Positions 49,033 to 59,980 of a stretch of DNA of 64,000 nucleotides are shown one piece after another. The stretch's first letter is position 1; the number at the start of each line of letters is the position of its first letter. The position numbers and the translations under genes are program-made. Source of the stretch: Hevea brasiliensis (Eukaryota; Streptophyta; Magnoliopsida; Malpighiales; Euphorbiaceae); contig NC_079495.1 in the NCBI RefSeq assembly GCF_030052815.1, positions 34,653,987 through 34,717,986 on the forward strand, in the 5' to 3' direction. The notes below the pieces were generated by a model. The model did no database searches. It had not been told where the DNA came from and was given only the letters and a program-made list of their open reading frames with translations.

Positions 49033-50186
49033 ATGGCATCTTTGAGTCAGTCAACCAAAAAGGTTTCAAAACAGAAACAGGGTGCTCAACAAAGATTCAA
49101 ATTGGTCCATGGCTCCGAATCCCTACAGACTGGTGAGATAGAAGCAGAAGCCTATTCATTACCTTCATTAGATCCTAGTAAAATTGAGATCAGAACAGCT
49201 AGTTTTGATAACTTATTGAATAGTTGGAAATCATTGCCCAATCACGCCCAGGCACAGTTTGAGGAAAAATATGGGAAGATTGCCTCCTTGATACGGGTCA
49301 AAGGCCAGGATTCGGCAATAAAGGCTAGGCTTTGGTAATAAAGGCCATGTTATTTACTTGGAATCCTAGTTATAGAGTATTTTCTTTCAATGATGTCAAC
49401 ATGACGCCTACAGTAGAAGAATATCAGACGCTGCTGAAAATCCCTTGTGTAGCTCAGAATCGTATTTATCTCTACCTTGATTACAGACAAACATGGAAAC
49501 AGTTCGCGCACATAATAGGAGTCCCAGCAGAGGAAGCTAGAATGAAAGAAACCATTAAGGGAAACTTGTGTGGGTGGCCTTGGATCTACATTAAGAAGCA
49601 ATTGGACCAGCACATTCAGAGTGAGAAATGGGATAAAGCTTTATCAGTTTTAGCTCTAGGGATTTATGGACTGGTTTTATTCCTCGGACCTCTAGGAATT
49701 GTCACCCATAATGTCACTGAATTATTTTGGGTGGTGGAGAAATAGAATGTCAATCCAATACCTGCTATTCTTGTCGAACTTCCTTGACCTTGACGTATTG
49801 CCATCATCAGGGTAAGGGAATCATTAAGTGCTGCATCCCACTGTTGTATCTTTGGATCCTCAGTCATATCTGTCCACTAGAAGCTAAGGGTCTGACATGG
49901 TACTTTGAACAACCCATTATTGAAAAGATGGTGAAGCTAGTGATTAGTTGAAGGGATGAACGACAATGGCAAGAGTGGATTCTGAATTTTAGTGGTCACA
50001 ATTACTGTTGGAGGAAGTTGTAGACTACAGGCCAACCCATCTTGATCAGCACGGGAGGCTATCATTTTGTACTGTTGATAGGGCTAATCGGATGCACAAG
50101 CTACATCCCAGCTATGATAATGAGGCAATTCGGCTCGACTCAATCTGTTCCTAATACTGAAGGATTCCGTCAAAGTCATTTCTATC
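49033..50186 (+). pseudogene. Tat/Ogre ORF1 (DUF7745-type), first part, broken
   Basis: Extra ORF upstream of gag. The start is MASLSQSTKKVSKQKQGAQQ at 49033; a longer open frame from 48964 has no better start. It contains LLNSWKSLPNHAQAQFEEKY, then a short duplication around 49310-49345 that shifts the frame, then FTWNPSYRVFSFNDVNMTPT and VEEYQTLLKIP, LSVLALGIYGLVLFLGPLGI, and after several stops GGYHFVLLIGLIGCTSYIPA and MIMRQFG. The order (W-L-P, W(D/N)P-Y-F-F, LTPTVEEY, IYGL, P-L-G-G-Y-P-LRQ) is that of the DUF7745 family of Ogre-type elements. Its role is unknown. It is cut at 50191 by EB. Confidence 0.75.
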
Positions 50187-50806
50187 ATGAATGTAACACC
50201 CCTATGTTCGGTAGTACATTCTACTGTTCTTATGACCAGTGTTGTCCGGACAGCTAGGATGTCTAGAACTATACTTAGATATTGATGAGGAGACATAAAA
50301 TAATGAAATACAAGAAAAGAAAATACAAGAAAAACAAAGGAAAAATAATAGCAATGAAATGTAACCAAGTTAAACGAGCCGAGAATCCTAGCGATGGGTG
50401 ACCGCACTGGGAAGTCGCGGCGTGGGCCGTTGACTAGCCCTGGACCGTGGGAAACCCTAGAAAATATTTTTAGGACTTAAATAAATGTTTATTGAAGTAT
50501 AAATATCATTAGAAATATCAAAGAAAAATTAATTAATTAGTACAAAAAAAAGGGAAATTGAGAAAAAGACAAAAATCGGTGTTACCGAAAAATTTGAAAT
50601 GCAAACCGAAAAGGGGCATTTTGTCATTTGACACCTAGAGTGGGCTTTTGACCTAAATGTCCATGAAAAATAAGTGGTATTACATTTTGAAAATTTAATG
50701 AGAAATGAAATCGAAGATAAAATGTAATTTAAGGAAAGTTGAGGGCAAAAGTGCAATTAAAAGAAATCTTAAATTAAACCAATTTTTAATTAACATAATG
50801 GAGCAC

Positions 50807-50835
50807 CACGTGGGACATTTAGTGGCCATATAAAG
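50807..50835 (+). promoter_or_regulatory. G-box and TATA in the EB LTR
   Basis: CACGTG (50807-50812) followed 16 bp later by TATAAAG (50829-50835), a plausible LTR core promoter. Solo LTR S2, of the same family, has lost both. Confidence 0.5.
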
Positions 50836-52512
50836 CCACCTTTGGACAGCACAAACTTCATCATCTTCTTCATTTTTTTTCACTAGCCGAATTTCTCTCC
50901 CATAGAAACCTCCATTGATGTTCCCAAACCAAGCTCCATGCATCCATTTTCAAGCCATTTTCCACATGATTTCCTTCATTAAATTTAGTCTACACAGCTT
51001 GGGAAGTGTTATGGAAGCAAAAAGAAGCACGATTGGTGAAGTTTTAGTAAGCTCCAACAAGAGGTAAGTGTCTATTTTCTTCCCTTGCTTAATTAAAACT
51101 TGTGTTGAGGTTGTGGGTAATATTTTGGTTGAAAAATTGAAAGAATTACTTGAATAATTATTGGGTGTAACTTTTGGCAGCCATGGAAAGGAAAGGTGAG
51201 CAGATTATTCTCACTTGTAATTGATGTTAATTGATGAGAATTAGTGGGGATTAAAGTGCTTAAATGTATAAGAGCTTAATTACCATGTGTATGTGTGAAT
51301 TGTGCATTGAAAATGAGGTTAGGAAGTCAATTTGGGAGATTGAAGTATATGTGTAAATTGGGCAGCCTTGATGTGCTTAGGAAGGCCTTAAATTCATGTA
51401 TATTTAATGTTGATTTAAGAAAAATGAGATGCATGTTGTTGATCTTGGTTAGTTGGATTAAGTTTGAGCAATTAAATTGTTGTTAGACATGGATTTGATC
51501 AATTGAGTGTGATGGAGAATTACTTGAGTTGAATTTGTATTTGGACATTGATTAAATTGCTGGATATTTGATCACATATGTTGTGGCTGGATATTGGTTG
51601 TAGTATTTTGATATTGGACAATTGACCTAAGTATAAAGTGCATAATGTCTATTAGAATTGCAAAAATTTGCAATGCAAAGTGTGTTAGTAAAAACAGTGT
51701 GTATTTTATGCTCTAAATGGAATTGTGTGACTCCAATTGGTATGAGACCAATTGGAGGTGAAACTAGACACAAAAAGTGCCAACTTTCATGAAGGAAGCT
51801 TACCAAAATTCTGCTTGTAAGGTAACTTGAAAAATGACCAAATCCGGATTAGTGAAATTAAGGCCTGAAAATTGACCATTTGGGCAGCAGTTAGTGTTTT
51901 GGCCATAACTCACTCAAAACAGGTCCAATTGATCTGAAATTTTGACCATGAATAGTTAAGACCTATATCTACAAGTCTTATGAAGACACCAAAGCCCAGA
52001 AATGACCATAAGTAAGTCAAACAGCTTGCACAAGTTCGGGTCCAAAAACTGGCCGAACCTAAAATGACCTAAAATGACCTAAAGTGACCAATTGTGATGC
52101 ATTTTGACCAACAATAGTAAAATGATCATAACTTCGTCTACATAACTCAGAATGACCTGAAATTTTGCCCCACGTGTAATAAAACATAGATCTACAAGTT
52201 TGTAGTTTTGACCAAAACCTGAAAACTGAGGGAACTAGGTCGTCCGACTAGGTCAAACTAGTATCCCGGAATCCAGCAAATTGCATGAAAATGCAATATA
52301 CATGGAAATGAATTGGGTAACATGTACTAACCCTAAAAGACTATTAAATGTGACATATTGGTAATATTAAAACCTAATTCACCTAGAATGCATCAAGGGT
52401 CGACATCTTAGGTTGACTGAGGAAATAATAGAATTCAGTGAATTAATTATCAAGTATTATCGTTAGAGACAGTTTAAATGAGTACTAAAACACTTCAAAT
52501 TGTGTGTTTCAG

Positions 52513-52575
52513 TTAGCAAAGACTCAGGGAAGGGGAAGGAAACACTGAGTCAGAGCCAAGAGACAGTTATCAGAG
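52513..52575 (+). other. Exon-like block inside the EB 5' LTR
   Basis: 63 nt between TTGTGTGTTTCAG and GAG/GTTTGTGCAC. Confidence 0.45.
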
Positions 52576-54255
52576 GTTTGTGCACAGCTAGTTTTTAACT
52601 GATTTTGTTTTGAATATTTCATATGATTAAATGACATATTTTTCTTATGCATATGTTTAACAAGCATTGGATTTAATTCAATGATCATTGAAATTGTTAT
52701 AGTATGTATGAATTTAGCTTTGTGAAATGGTATTTCCACAAGTATTAAGCATTGTTATGGATTGACTAAATTATGTTTTGGAAAATTGTGATAGAACATG
52801 TTTTGAATTGTGATAGTAATTTTCATGGAAAAATGTAAATTTATGATTTGAATTGTGATGAGCATAAAAATTATTGGATATTGGAATTTAATTTGAATCA
52901 AATTATATTGTGATTTATGCTCACTAAAAGGATTGTGATATTGTTTTATATCTCACTATAGATGCTTGACTAGGTTATTACCCATCTCTCTCATTTGTTG
53001 AGAAGACAATGGAGTTAGTTGTGTTTTGATTACCATGGTACGTGCACAGGCTTAGATTTTCCTCTGATTTGAGGTTAGATCTAAGTTTTTTTATGTTATG
53101 GCCCTTTCGGAAGATTCATTATTGTGATGTGTACTGTGCACGATGATTCGACCTCCCTGACCATAGAGAGTTAGAATCCGATTCGACCTCCCCGACCATA
53201 GGGAGTTAGAATCACTCGAAAGATGGCCCTTTCGGACTAGTCTTGCATAGTTAGTGAGATAAAGAATGGCTTTTGAGATACAGCATGATTTTTGAGATAC
53301 AGCATGATTTTTGAGATACAGCGTGATTTTTGAGATACAATATAGTTTTTGAGACACAAAATGTTTTTGAATAGTAAAGAATTATGATTTCAGTTATGAT
53401 TTATGTATAATTGATTTTGTTGGAATTACCTTAAATGGTTAGTCATGATTTGATAAATTGAATTTCGTGATCAAAGTCATTTCATACAGATGATTTACAT
53501 TATTGGCAATGAATATTTTCAGTTTTGAAATTTGATGAGTATTCAGATTTCCAAATTATTTGCTGTAAATTTTGTCAATGTATATTGTACTATGTTTTAA
53601 ATTATAGTTGTGTGCACCATCGAGTTCACCACTCGTGATAGCTTTTCATTCTTTATCAGAGTAGACAGACAGGCGTGAGACTAGGCTGCTAGTACTACAC
53701 TGAGAGATCATTGGGTATATTGAGTATATCATATTTTGCATTTTATATTGTAATGTATGTTCACTGTATGTATATAGTGTTCTTGGTTTTGAGCAGTTGT
53801 AAATTAAAATTGTACATTGAAGTTGTAAAATAAATTGTAAATTATTTTGGTTTGTAAATATTGTGATATATCTCTTTTATCTCAGCCTTTGAAAATACTG
53901 AAAAATTATTGTGGATTTTGAGTTGACTAAATGTTGAAGTTTGAGATTGAGAAATATAATTGAAGTGCTTTTTACAGGTTTTTGAAGAACTGCTTTATTC
54001 AAAATACAAATGGCACTCTGCCAAAATTTTTACTGAAATTATTATTTTTTCAAATGTGTTAGCTGTTTCACTTCAGTTCAAAAAAGTTTTTAACACCTTT
54101 AAATAGTGCTCACCACTGTAAAAAGAAGTAAGGAAAGTTTTAAAATCCCTTATAGTGTATTTAATGGGTTATCAGTAGACGAAGTTGGTAATTCATTAGG
54201 TATACTACGGGATCATGTTATGCCTTACAGAGGGGTAGGGTGTGACATGTTTTAG

Positions 54256-54267
54256 TGGTATCAGAGC
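54256..54267 (+). promoter_or_regulatory. EB primer binding site
   Basis: TGGTATCAGAGC, 8 bp after the LTR end, intact. Confidence 0.92.
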
Positions 54268-54440
54268 TAGTTTTTTTTGAAATTCTATTTTCACCTATAA
54301 TTTGAATATTCTTTCTTCATAGTACAACTGCTCAATGTCATTGTTTGATACATACAGTACATTACATTATAAATATGCACTAACGGAAGGAAATCTTCTT
54401 GTGTTATTTGTTTAGAAGGTTTAAGATCCTCGAATTGACT

Positions 54441-55138
54441 ATGGAAGAGGATGATCGTTTAGTCGATCAATCGATAGAGGCTGAGGTACAAGTTGAGGCC
54501 CTAGCTCCACAAAGTGTCGAAGGCCCGACTGTACCAGTTTTACAGGTACAAATTACTGCACAAATGGCCCAGCAAATGGCCACTTTCTTTCAACAAATGG
54601 CAAATAATCTGTCAGCCCAAGCCCAAGTACAGACCCAACCCCCACAAGGGCAATATGAAATAGAGAAGAGGGAGAAACCTATGGGTTAGAGCTCAAGCAG
54701 TAATTTGAGGAAGAGAAAAGAATTTGAGGTGCCCAGAGCTCAGGGATATAACAGAGGTGGATCATCAAGGCAGAGACCACTAAGGTCCAGTCGTCAAACA
54801 ACTAGAAGTTCCTACCCTCCCTGCCAATGCGAAACTTGTGGTAGAAATCATGGTGGGGTATGCTACAAGGCCATAGGAGCCTGTTATAACTGTGGAGGCA
54901 CAGGACACTTTACCAAGGACTGCACCAGTACTCGCAGAATTGGACCACCTCCTACTACTGCAGAAGGGTTAGTTCAGAGCCCTGTCACCAGAAGTTCACA
55001 ACCACACAGCAGAGGTAGAGACAGGGGTAGAGGTAACCCAGCAGGCAGCCAAGGCACCATAAAACAATCAGAGCAAGATAGTGCTCCAGTGAGAGTCTAC
55101 GCAATGAGACAGAGGGAAGAAGTCGAGACATCTGATGT
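54441..55138 (+). pseudogene. gag: EB gag: N-terminus and zinc knuckle, capsid domain deleted
   Basis: Starts MEEDDRLVDQSIEAEVQVEA at 54441. It has the AQMAQQMATFFQQMANNL region, then QGQYEIEKREKPMG and a TAG (54687), and goes straight into a basic RKRKEFEVPRAQGYNRGGSS tract and the zinc knuckle CYNCGGTGHFTKDC. The whole capsid domain (about 480 bp in E1) is absent. The break point is the same as in E2. Without capsid it could only move using particles of another element. Confidence 0.85.
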
Positions 55139-55574
55139 TGTGGCTGGTACCTTCTCAACTTTTAATCAAGATGTGTTTGTGTTATTTGATCCGGGTTCTA
55201 CCCATTCTTATGTGAGTGCTAGCATCATTGATTGCATTGCTGTTCCATGTACAAAAATGGACTTTGAGGTGCTAATAACAAGTCCACTAGGACAGGAGGT
55301 CAGGGTTAATAGAATGTATAGGGATTGTCCTTTGGTGATCCAAGGACACACTTTTCTATCTGATTTCATTGAAATGCTCTTCAGAGATTATGATATCATC
55401 TTGGGCATGGATTGGTTAGCCAGGTATCACGCCATGATTGACTGTAGGCTGAAGACAGTCACTTTTGGTCTCTCTCAGTACAGTGATGTGGTAATACATG
55501 GGGAGAGGCAGCTATTGCCATCAAACATCATTTTGGCTGCACTAGCTAGAAAAATGATCAGAAAGGGGGTGTGA
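55139..55574 (+). pseudogene. pol: EB protease
   Basis: Same frame as gag. Protease active site [12 protein letters not shown] and the later [12 protein letters not shown] motif are intact. A one-base insertion in a G run near 55568 ends the frame at GV. Confidence 0.85.
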
Positions 55575-55905
55575 AGCATACTTGGCACATGTGGTAGACA
55601 CCCAAGTGGGGAGTCCAACATTGAGGGGCATCCCTACAGTATATGACTTTCCAGATGTGTTTCCTGATGAATTGCCAGGATTACCTCTAGAAAGAGAGGT
55701 GCAATTTGAAATTAATGTTATGCTTGGTGTGGATCCAATCTCCATAAAACCATACAGAATGGCACCAGCAGAGTTGAAGGAGTTGAAGGTACAGTTGCAA
55801 GAACTACTTGAAAAGGGCTTCATCCGCCCTAGTGTGTCACCATGGGGAGCGCCAGTATTATTTGTTAAGAAGAAGGATGGCACTCTTCGTTTATGTATTG
55901 TTTGA
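55575..55905 (+). pseudogene. pol: EB reverse transcriptase stub
   Basis: RT N-terminal fragment in the next frame: [61 protein letters not shown], then a stop. It ends at the same place where the non-coding block starts, before the catalytic DD motif. Confidence 0.88.
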
Positions 55906-56910
55906 CTGGGGGTCTGCATATTTTTATGTTAGTGTTAGAATTATATGTTCTGTTGTTATTCCTTTACAGGGGAATAAATTTTGATGCATTAGTGATTAGT
56001 CCTTTAAGATAAGGATTGTGATAATAAGTGAAATTAGTTTTGGAAGAGTTTATCGGTGAAAAGTATTTTCTAACACACCATAAATTATAAAGCTAATTGG
56101 TGAGCCTACTTAATGTAAGGCAAGAGGACGTATAAGTAAGTTACAGTAATAGAATTGCTCTAGATGAAGGCAAGGACGTTACTGTTAGTAATTGTTAATG
56201 GATATTGTAATCAGAATAAGATTCGAATATCAGTAAATTCGAAAAGGATAAAATATCAAAAAATTTGATCTATTGGGATGTATCGTAGTAACTATGCAAT
56301 GTTGTTGATGTTTATACTGTAAGTTGCAGATTACAGTACTAACTTGAGATTATTGTATAGAGCTACGTACTACCCAATAGTACACCTAGATGAGAATAGT
56401 TGCCAACGGCATATGTTTTGATATAGTTATGCCAGGACAGAATTTAATTGTTATAAATAAGTTTGAAGATCCTACTTAGGGATCTAAAACTCAAAATTTA
56501 GAATATCGAAAGGTTATAGTTCAGTACAAAAGGAAGTAAGTTATAGAATATTGACAGATAAAAAGAGTTATGGAAGTAAAAATTCGAACAGTTGGTTCAG
56601 ATATAACAAAGAAATGTTATGAATTGAGGAAGACTATTGACTAGAATGGTCAGAGGACCAATGACTAGATAAATCATTCTAACATGACCTCAAGAGTCGT
56701 TCAAGAAGGAACATGAACCGAAATATTAGACAGCACAATAGTAAGAGAAGATTTGTGTTATACAAATAAATTAAATATTGTATTAGATTGTTAAAAGTCT
56801 TATACAAATTTGAGGGAAAGAAGATTATACGATCATATAGAAAGGAGAAAATAAACGTATGACTATTGTAAGATGGCTATTGGGTAAAATTTCGTGGACG
56901 AAATTTATTT
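55906..56910 (+). other. EB non-coding block replacing the rest of pol
   Basis: Opens with a strongly decayed copy of protease sequence (TTTGACTGGGGGTCTGCAT aligns with the FDPGST codons), then about 750 bp homologous to the E2 interior. There is no open frame of note. It ends with AAATTTCGTGGACGAAATTT just before the polypurine tract. Confidence 0.75.
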
Positions 56911-56925
56911 TAAAGGGGGGAGAAT
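56911..56925 (+). promoter_or_regulatory. EB polypurine tract
   Basis: TAAAGGGGGGAGAAT next to the 3' LTR. Confidence 0.88.
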
Positions 56926-57375
56926 TGTAACACCCCTATGTTCGGTAGTGCATTCTACTGTTCTTGTGACCAGTGTTGTCCGGACAGCTAGGATGCCTAG
57001 AACTACACTTAGATATTGATGAGGAGACATAAAATAATGAAATACAAGAAAAGAAAATACAAGAAAAACAAAGGAAAAATAATAGCAATGAAATGTAACC
57101 AAGTTAAATGAGCCGAGAATTCTAGCAATGGGTGACAGCACCGGGAAGTCACGGCGTTCACTGAAATTATTATTTCTTCAAATGTGTTAGCTGTTTCACT
57201 TCAGTTCAAAAAAGTTTTTAACACCTTTAAATAGTGCTCACCATTGTAAAAAGATGTAAGAAAAGTTTTAAAATCCCTTGTAGTGTATTTAATGGGTTAT
57301 CAGTAGACAAAGTTGGTAATTCATTAGGTATACTACGGGATCATGTTATGCCTTACAGAGGGGTAGGGTGTGACA
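56926..57375 (+). repeat. EB 3' LTR, internally deleted
   Basis: Only 450 bp: the first about 230 bp of the LTR joined to the last about 215 bp. The junction is at about 57156, where GGCGTT meets CACTGAAATT. About 3.6 kb, corresponding to 50424-54031 of the 5' LTR, is missing. Confidence 0.92.
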
Positions 57376-57380
57376 ATGAA

Positions 57381-58082
57381 CCATACAGGGAAGATGAATT
57401 GAAGGCTTTGCGCAAATCCTGGGAAGAGGTGACCTTGATGGAATGGTCACCTAAAGGGCTAAGTACAACTGAGGAATATTCCTTATGGAGAAAAGGGAGA
57501 GACAAGGAATATCAAATCTCCAAATTAGCAGGGTCCGGGGAAAGTATATCTCGCTAAGAAGTCTATTTGGAAAGAGGTGATATCGGATTGAGTAGCCCTC
57601 TTCGAAATTTGACTACTGAGAACCAGCAATTGAAAGAGCACATAAAAAGATTAGAAAGTCAAGAGCAAGCATTGGAAAGGGAAGCAAAGAGACTTAGAGA
57701 AGAGATGACTGTTGCAGAAATGGAATATGAGAGGTGAAAAACCCAATGGGAGAAAGAGAAGGCTTCGCTCCAAAACACAGTAAAGGAGAAGGAGATGCAA
57801 AACAACAAATTACGAGAAAAACTGGAATATCATGAGATATTAGTGGAAGAATACTAGCAAGAAAACAAGAGAAGGAAGCATGAACTTAAAGATCAGACAC
57901 AATTAATCAATGATATTTCAAAGGAGTGTGCCAAAGAAAGAAAGGAAAAGGACAGACAAGCCACCCTTTACCAAGAATTACGAGGGAATGTCGACCGGTT
58001 AGAAAAGATGATAGCACAAGGGAAACATGAACTGCTGCCTGAATTCGAATATGCATTGAAGACATTCAACCTTGCGAGATAA
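57381..58082 (+). pseudogene. Tat/Ogre ORF1, C-terminal coiled-coil part
   Basis: Resumes after EB with PYREDELKALRKSWEEVTLM and a TTEEYSLWRKGRDKEYQ stretch like the end of the DUF7745 domain, then about 150 residues of coiled coil (LTTENQQLKEHIKRLESQEQ, ALEREAKRLREEMTVAEMEY and more) to a stop at 58080-58082. Three premature stops are in the same frame (57555, about 57735, about 57855). Confidence 0.75.
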
Positions 58083-58569
58083 GAAACGAGATTGTATGAG
58101 TATCTCAAAAGGTGCCATTGTATTTTAATAAGCCTTCCTGAGCCTAGGCAATAGCATAATACTATGTGTGCTTCACAAATAATAAAACTATGTGTTGGGA
58201 CCTCAAAATTTATGAATGAATAGTGTAACTCCCATGGGATTTATCCTCATTAGAGCTATGCGAAAGGACATATGCTCTATATGAACATGTATCATAACCA
58301 CGCATACACCCCGTCATTCACGGTTGGACTATCGAATGATGCCATTGTAAAGGATAATGTAGTCTACTCTCAGAAGACATCGTTTTCGGCGATTATTTGT
58401 CATAGTATCCTTTGACTAGCCAAAACATTGGCCTTAGTAAGTTTTTTAGGGACAAAACTAATAATGCAACTTTCTACAGAAAACCAATATTCCTCCCAAA
58501 GCAAATCCGATCCAGCAACCGGTTGTACCAAGAAAGGTTTACTTAACAAGATCCTGAGTGAAGAAGATA
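58083..58569 (+). other. Spacer between Tat ORF1 and gag
   Basis: Non-coding, about 490 bp; such a spacer is usual between ORF1 and gag in Ogre-type elements. A short AATAAAACT near 58186 is noted but not claimed as a poly(A) signal. Confidence 0.5.
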
Positions 58570-59980
58570 ATGGAAGAACAAGAACAAGTGCAGAATCTAC
58601 AGGGGCAAGTTTTAGAATTAAGGGAACAGATCTCAGAATTAATGAAGATGATGAGAGAAATGTCCCAAAATAAGGAAACCACCCGGCCAGCACCAGAACC
58701 AAGTTTACCAATGATTCCCCCAATTACAACAATAGTTGATACTCATGCCCAAAAATTTCATGATCAAGCCTCAACTTCTTTCACCTTCCAAACTCCCATC
58801 CCTGATCTAACAATTACCTTTAATCCAACATTCCCTAGCAATGAGTTTCCTGTCTCTTATCATCAAGCTGTCCCGAATGCGAAATTTCATCCTTCAGTAC
58901 CAATCCCTTCAGTTTACCCGACAACCAATTTTCCAACTTGGGGGATAACTCATGCAGTAGGATGGGAAAATAGAGAAAAGGAAAATGAGAAGTTATCTGC
59001 TCTAGAAGAAGGACTAAGAGCTATCGAAGGGTTAAATATGTATGGCTCAGTCAATATGTCGTCACTGAGATTAGTACCAGATGTGGTTATGCCACTGAAA
59101 TTTAAAGTCTCAGAATTCGACAAATACAATGGAAACTCTGACCCACGCATCCATTTAGCCACTTACATAGCTAAGATGTCTGCTCTCACAGAAGATGACA
59201 AACTCTTAGTACACTTCTTCAATGAAAGTCTCACGGGAGCAACCTTACGGTGGTGCATACAATTGGATAGGAGTATATTACACTTATGGAAGGATATGGC
59301 TAATGCTTTCCTTAAGCAGTACAAGTTCAATTGTGATGTTGCCCCCACAAGGAGAGACCTCCAAAACCTAGTGTAGAGGGAAAGGGAAAGCTTCAGAGAG
59401 TATGCCCAAAGGTAGAGAGAAAAGGAGGCTGAAGTTTGTCCTCCAGTGATAGATAATGAACTCTGCTCGCTGTTCATTGAGACTCTGAAGGCCCCATACT
59501 TCAATTTAATGATTGGGAATACTTCTAACAGTTTTTCTGATATCATCCAGACTGGAGATAGGATTGAAGCAAACCTCCGATTAGGGAGATTACAAGAAGT
59601 AGTCGGGGAAAGTTCCATGAAAAAGCCTACTAATTTCGGGAAAAGGAAGGAAGGGGATGTCCACTCCATTTCAAGACAAACTCACCTATCACCACAAAAC
59701 AATTTTTGCCCATGCACCTCAGCCCAAAATCTGTATCCTCTAGCCCAAAACCCAATGGTAGAGAATATTCCTCCCCCATCCCTGAACTATCCTCGCCCCT
59801 AATATTCTTCCCAAACTGCCTACAATCTCAGACCATCTGATCAAAATACTCCTTTCAGAATACCTACTCCTCAACCAGGCCCAAGACCATCAAGGAATTC
59901 TGATCCACCATTACCACTCCCGCTCAGTGAAATTTACCGTTATCTGTTGGGTATCAATTAGATAGTGCCCATCCCACTAG
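58570..59980 (+). pseudogene. gag: Tat/Ogre gag, broken and cut by C2
   Basis: The Met at 58570 (MEEQEQVQNLQGQVLELREQ) is chosen over an upstream in-frame GTG. An N-terminal coiled coil and a Pro-rich stretch precede the capsid domain: FKVSEFDKYNGNSDPRIHLA, LLVHFFNESLTGATLRW, a TAG at 59374, EYAQR, another stop, then SLFIETLKAPYFNLMIGNTS and DIIQTGDRIEANLRLGRL. It continues through a further stop and is cut at 59980 in front of copia C2. It has the order and motifs of Tat/Ogre gag. Confidence 0.82.

Larger units (their letters stand above)
50192..54247 (+). repeat. EB 5' LTR (family B)
   Basis: 4,056 bp, TGTAACACCCCTATGTTCGG to GGGGTAGGGTGTGACA. Its first and last 100 bp resemble family A, while the middle is mostly different. 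The exon-like block is at 52513-52575 and a second acceptor TTCTTTATCAG ends at 53659. Confidence 0.93.
50192..57375 (+). mobile_element. EB: non-autonomous Tekay-like gypsy element, family B LTRs
   Basis: 7,184 bp with perfect target duplication ATGAA (50187-50191, 57376-57380), in the middle of Tat ORF1. 5' LTR 50192-54247, PBS, gag with capsid deletion, zinc knuckle, protease, a stub of RT, a non-coding block, polypurine tract, and a 3' LTR shortened to 450 bp by an internal deletion. It cannot have made its own particles, RT or integrase in this form. Confidence 0.93.
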
